Shown: positions 61,682 through 64,000 of the stretch, in pieces | Numbering within the stretch: the first letter of the stretch is position 1 | Layout: the number at the start of each line of letters is the position of its first letter | DNA from: Nocardioides sp. T2.26MG-1 | Lineage (GTDB): Bacteria > Actinomycetota > Actinomycetes > Propionibacteriales > Nocardioidaceae | Assembly: GCF_950101795.1 (NCBI RefSeq) | Contig: NZ_CATNLZ010000037.1 | Span: 62,001-126,000, forward strand | Length of the DNA stretch: 64,000 bases | Reading direction: 5' to 3' | Position numbers and translations under genes: made by a program | Notes under the pieces: model-generated | Database searches by the model: none | Told to the model about the DNA's origin: nothing | What the model saw: only the letters and a program-made list of their open reading frames with translations

Positions 61682-62770
61682 TCAGCCACGCTCCCAGAAG
61701 CTCGGTCCCACGGGTTCGTCGAATGCATCGCTCGCCACGAGGTAGCCCTCGTCGTCGACCTCGAGCGGCAGCTGCGGCAGCGGTCGGGCGGCCGGGCCGA
61801 AGACGACCTTCGCCGAGTCGGCGAGGTCGAAGGTCGACTGGTGGCACGGGCAGAGCAGGTGGTGCGTGGTCCGCTCGTACAGCGAGATCGGGCACCCCAC
61901 GTGGGTGCAGATCTTGGAGTAGCAGACGATGCCGTCGACCGACCAGTTCTCCCGGCCCTTGCCGGGGGTGATCTCGTCGGGCTCCATCCGGACGACCACG
62001 ACCGCGCCCTTGGACTTGCCGATCTGGAGCGCCACACCCTCGAGCGGCTCGCCGTCCGCGCCGCCGTTGAAGATGGCCTCGGGCTCGGCGTTCACGAGGT
62101 CGCCGATCTCGAGGTCGCCGGGCCGGATCGGGGTGCCCACGACGTCGCGGACGACGCGCATGCCCTTCTTCCACAGGGTGTGCTCGATGCCGGCGCCGGG
62201 GTAGTCCCCGGAGTTCTTGACCTGGTTGGGCGTCGGGCCGAGGTCACGGAGCAGCACGACCGCCGGCAGCCCGAGGAGGCCCACGGCGCCGAGCAGCGAG
62301 TTGCGCACCAGCGGGCGACGGCCGATGCCGGACTCCTCCAGGCCCGCGTTGAGCGCGGCGATGGTGGCCTCGCGGTCCTCGGTCGACGACGCGGCGGGGT
62401 GCCGGTCCTCGACGATCTCGTGGTCGGCCATCAGCTTGCGGGCCCACTGGATGATGCCGATGCCGAGGAACAGCAGCGCGCCGGCCAGCGACAGCCCGAG
62501 GAACAGGTTGGAGGCGCCGAGGCCGCCGACCACGTCGGGGTCGTCGCCGATGTCGAAGACGAAGTACGACACCAGCAGCAGGATCGTGCACAGCGCAGAC
62601 AGCCCGAACAACGCGGCGACCTGCCGCTCGGCGCGCTTCTCGGCCTTGGGGTCGACGTCGGTCGGCCGCCACTGGTGCTCGGGGATCCCGGGGTTGGCGT
62701 AGAGGTCGTTGACCACCGCGTCGTCGGGCACGTTCACGAGCTCGTGGGCGTGGTCGTGGCTCTCGGTCAC
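61682..62770 (-). CDS. qcrA: Rieske iron-sulfur subunit, actinobacterial type
   Basis: A 362-residue Rieske protein with three N-terminal helices (AALFGLSALCTILLLVSYFV, NLFLGLSLAGALLFLGIGII, and SLLGAVGLLGLPAVVLL), as only actinobacterial QcrA has. The [2Fe-2S] ligands are in KICTHVGCPISLY and LCPCHQSTFDL. GTG 62770 overlaps the qcrC stop codon by 4 bp (GTGA). Confidence 0.97.
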   Translation of the reverse strand: MTESHDHAHELVNVPDDAVVNDLYANPGIPEHQWRPTDVDPKAEKRAERQVAALFGLSALCTILLLVSYFVFDIGDDPDVVGGLGASNLFLGLSLAGALLFLGIGIIQWARKLMADHEIVEDRHPAASSTEDREATIAALNAGLEESGIGRRPLVRNSLLGAVGLLGLPAVVLLRDLGPTPNQVKNSGDYPGAGIEHTLWKKGMRVVRDVVGTPIRPGDLEIGDLVNAEPEAIFNGGADGEPLEGVALQIGKSKGAVVVVRMEPDEITPGKGRENWSVDGIVCYSKICTHVGCPISLYERTTHHLLCPCHQSTFDLADSAKVVFGPAARPLPQLPLEVDDEGYLVASDAFDEPVGPSFWERG

Positions 62771-63648
62771 GCGTCCACCTTCTTCTTGGTCGAGCGGGTC
62801 GTGTGGGCGGCGATCCAGACGGCGGCACCCACCAGGGAGCCGATGCCGAGGACCCAGGCCGCCAGCCCCTCGGGGACCGGGCCGAGGCCACCGAGGCCGA
62901 ACCCACCGTAGTCGGGCATGTCCTCGAGCGAGCCGAGGTAGGCGATCACGTCGCGCTTCTCGTCGGGGGAGAGGTTGCCGTTGGAGAAGTTCGGCATGTT
63001 CTGCGGACCGGTCAGCAGGGCCTCGTAGATGAACCGGGGCTCCACACCCCGGATCTGCGGGGCGTAGCCACCTCGCGGCATCGCGCCGCCGGAGCCCTCG
63101 AAGTTGTGGCAGGCGGTGCAGTTGGTCAGGAAGATCTGGCCGCCGTTGGTGATCGCCTGCTGGCGCTCCTCGTCGGAGAGCCCGTCGATGCTGTAGTCGC
63201 TCTCGTCGGGGATGGCCGGGCCGGGGCCGAGGGAGGCGACGTACGCCGCGAGCGCGGCGACCTCGTCCTCGCTGAACGTCTCGGGCTTGCGCGGGGCCTG
63301 GGCGCCCGGGCGGGCCATCGGCATCCGGCCGGTGCTCACCTGGAAGTCGACGGCCGCAGCACCCACGCCGACCAGCGAGGGGCCGAGCTGGGTCTGGTCG
63401 CCGTCACCCTCCTGGGTGCGCATGCCCTCGCCGTTCTGGCCGTGGCAGAACGAGCAGCTGACGAGGAACAGCTGACGGCCCTGGGCGATCTGCTCCTCGC
63501 TGGACGCGGCGGAGCCGGCCTGGGCGGGGGAGAAGACGGTGTACAGACCACCGGTCAGGAGCAGGCCCAGCAGCACCACGGCGAGGCCGGCCAGCGGTCC
63601 GCGACGGTGCCGGGAGAGGCGACCGGCGGAGCGATTCAGGAGACGCAC
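62767..63648 (-). CDS. qcrC: Di-haem cytochrome c subunit of bcc complex
   Basis: A 293-residue membrane-anchored cytochrome with two CxxCH sites: CSFCH (Cys65, Cys68, His69) and CTACH (Cys177, Cys180, His181). N-terminal helix (LAGLAVVLLGLLLTGGLYTV) and C-terminal anchor (GLAAWVLGIGSLVGAAVWIAA) frame the two haem domains. It passes electrons directly to CtaC, replacing a soluble cytochrome c. GTG 63648 is the start. Confidence 0.97.
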   Translation of the reverse strand: MRLLNRSAGRLSRHRRGPLAGLAVVLLGLLLTGGLYTVFSPAQAGSAASSEEQIAQGRQLFLVSCSFCHGQNGEGMRTQEGDGDQTQLGPSLVGVGAAAVDFQVSTGRMPMARPGAQAPRKPETFSEDEVAALAAYVASLGPGPAIPDESDYSIDGLSDEERQQAITNGGQIFLTNCTACHNFEGSGGAMPRGGYAPQIRGVEPRFIYEALLTGPQNMPNFSNGNLSPDEKRDVIAYLGSLEDMPDYGGFGLGGLGPVPEGLAAWVLGIGSLVGAAVWIAAHTTRSTKKKVDA

Positions 63649-63686
63649 GATTCAGTCCTTGCGATTGGTCGGTCTGCGGGTCGGGA

Positions 63687-64000
63687 CTACTGGACGAGGT
63701 AGATGGTCGCGAACAGGCCGATCCACACCACGTCGACGAAGTGCCAGTAGTAGGAGACGACGATCGCGCTCACGGCCTGCTCGTGGGTGAACTTGCGCGC
63801 CACGAACGTGCGGCCGAGGACGAAGAGGAAGGCGATCAGGCCGCCGGTCACGTGGAGTCCGTGGAAGCCGGTGGTCAGGTAGAACATCGTGCCGTACGCC
63901 GAGTCCTGGATCGTGACGTTGTGGCGGACGAGCTCGGCGTACTCGGTGGCCTGGCCGCCGATGAAGACCGCGCCCATCAGGTAGGTCAGCACGAACCACT
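63687..64000 (-). CDS. ctaE: Cytochrome c oxidase subunit III (5' end outside window)
   Basis: Only the C-terminal 104 residues are visible: VFIGGQATEYAELVRHNVTIQDSAYGT, FYLTTGFHGLHVTGGLIAFLFVL and a final VSYYWHFVDVVWIGLFATIYL helix, all typical of COX3. The reading frame is open to the right edge. It is the first gene of ctaE-qcrC-qcrA-qcrB, with 38 bp before qcrC. Confidence 0.96.
   Translation of the reverse strand, partial: WFVLTYLMGAVFIGGQATEYAELVRHNVTIQDSAYGTMFYLTTGFHGLHVTGGLIAFLFVLGRTFVARKFTHEQAVSAIVVSYYWHFVDVVWIGLFATIYLVQ

Overview
The window is a high-GC actinobacterial chromosome segment, most probably from a nocardioform member of the Propionibacteriales such as Nocardioides. Supporting points are the GC-rich third codon positions, frequent GTG and TTG starts, many GTGA/ATGA stop-start overlaps, the actinobacterial cytochrome bcc-aa3 genes (three-helix Rieske QcrA, di-haem QcrC, CtaF) and a PspA/M48/PspAB cluster. 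The genus is an inference. There is no rRNA, no tRNA that I could recognise, no CRISPR array, no integrase and no transposase.

Layout. 0-2.5 kb: a DeoR regulator (cut by the left edge) diverges from PTS enzyme I. 2.5-6.6 kb: a NarL/DesK-type two-component pair diverges from an MMPL exporter. 6.5-9.8 kb: a molybdopterin oxidoreductase, a small DUF6458-like membrane protein and a secreted L,D-transpeptidase-like protein. 10-19.1 kb: rpsO-pnp-pepR and, after a 4-kb interruption holding malic enzyme, a SatD-like HTH/membrane pair and a methyltransferase, dapB. 19.2-27.4 kb: secreted M4 protease, TetR/VOC divergon, mannitol PTS with a divergent zinc dehydrogenase, AzlCD, small membrane protein, GNAT. 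27.4-32 kb: paaABCDE phenylacetyl-CoA epoxidase operon and an aldo/keto reductase. 32-35.1 kb: DUF3043, PspA, M48 protease, PspAB envelope-stress cluster. 35.1-40.7 kb: accessory stretch with tandem repeats, a 13E12-type HNH gene, a P-loop kinase, an unknown secreted protein/lipoprotein pair and a frameshifted DUF6461 gene. 40.9-46.6 kb: five-gene MacAB-like ABC efflux operon. 46.7-51.6 kb: GAF histidine kinase, nadA, GNAT, glycerate kinase, erpA. 51.6-64 kb: adenosine kinase, cysteine desulfurase/TusA pair, ctaC-ctaD-ctaF, a lipoprotein L,D-transpeptidase, an AbiEi/DUF559-like gene flanked by identical palindromes, and convergent ctaE-qcrC-qcrA-qcrB (ctaE cut by the right edge).

How the parts work together. 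The respiratory genes make one bcc-aa3 menaquinol-to-oxygen supercomplex. Enzyme I feeds phosphate to the mannitol transporter through an HPr that is not in this window, and the two loci share an operator-like core, so the DeoR protein may control both. The paa genes open the ring of phenylacetyl-CoA. The most unusual items are the palindrome-flanked nuclease-like gene inside the respiratory cluster, several strong inverted repeats in divergent promoters (satD-like gene, adoK, paa, MMPL), and the efflux operon with two adaptors, a repeat-bearing lipoprotein and 4-bp overlaps throughout.
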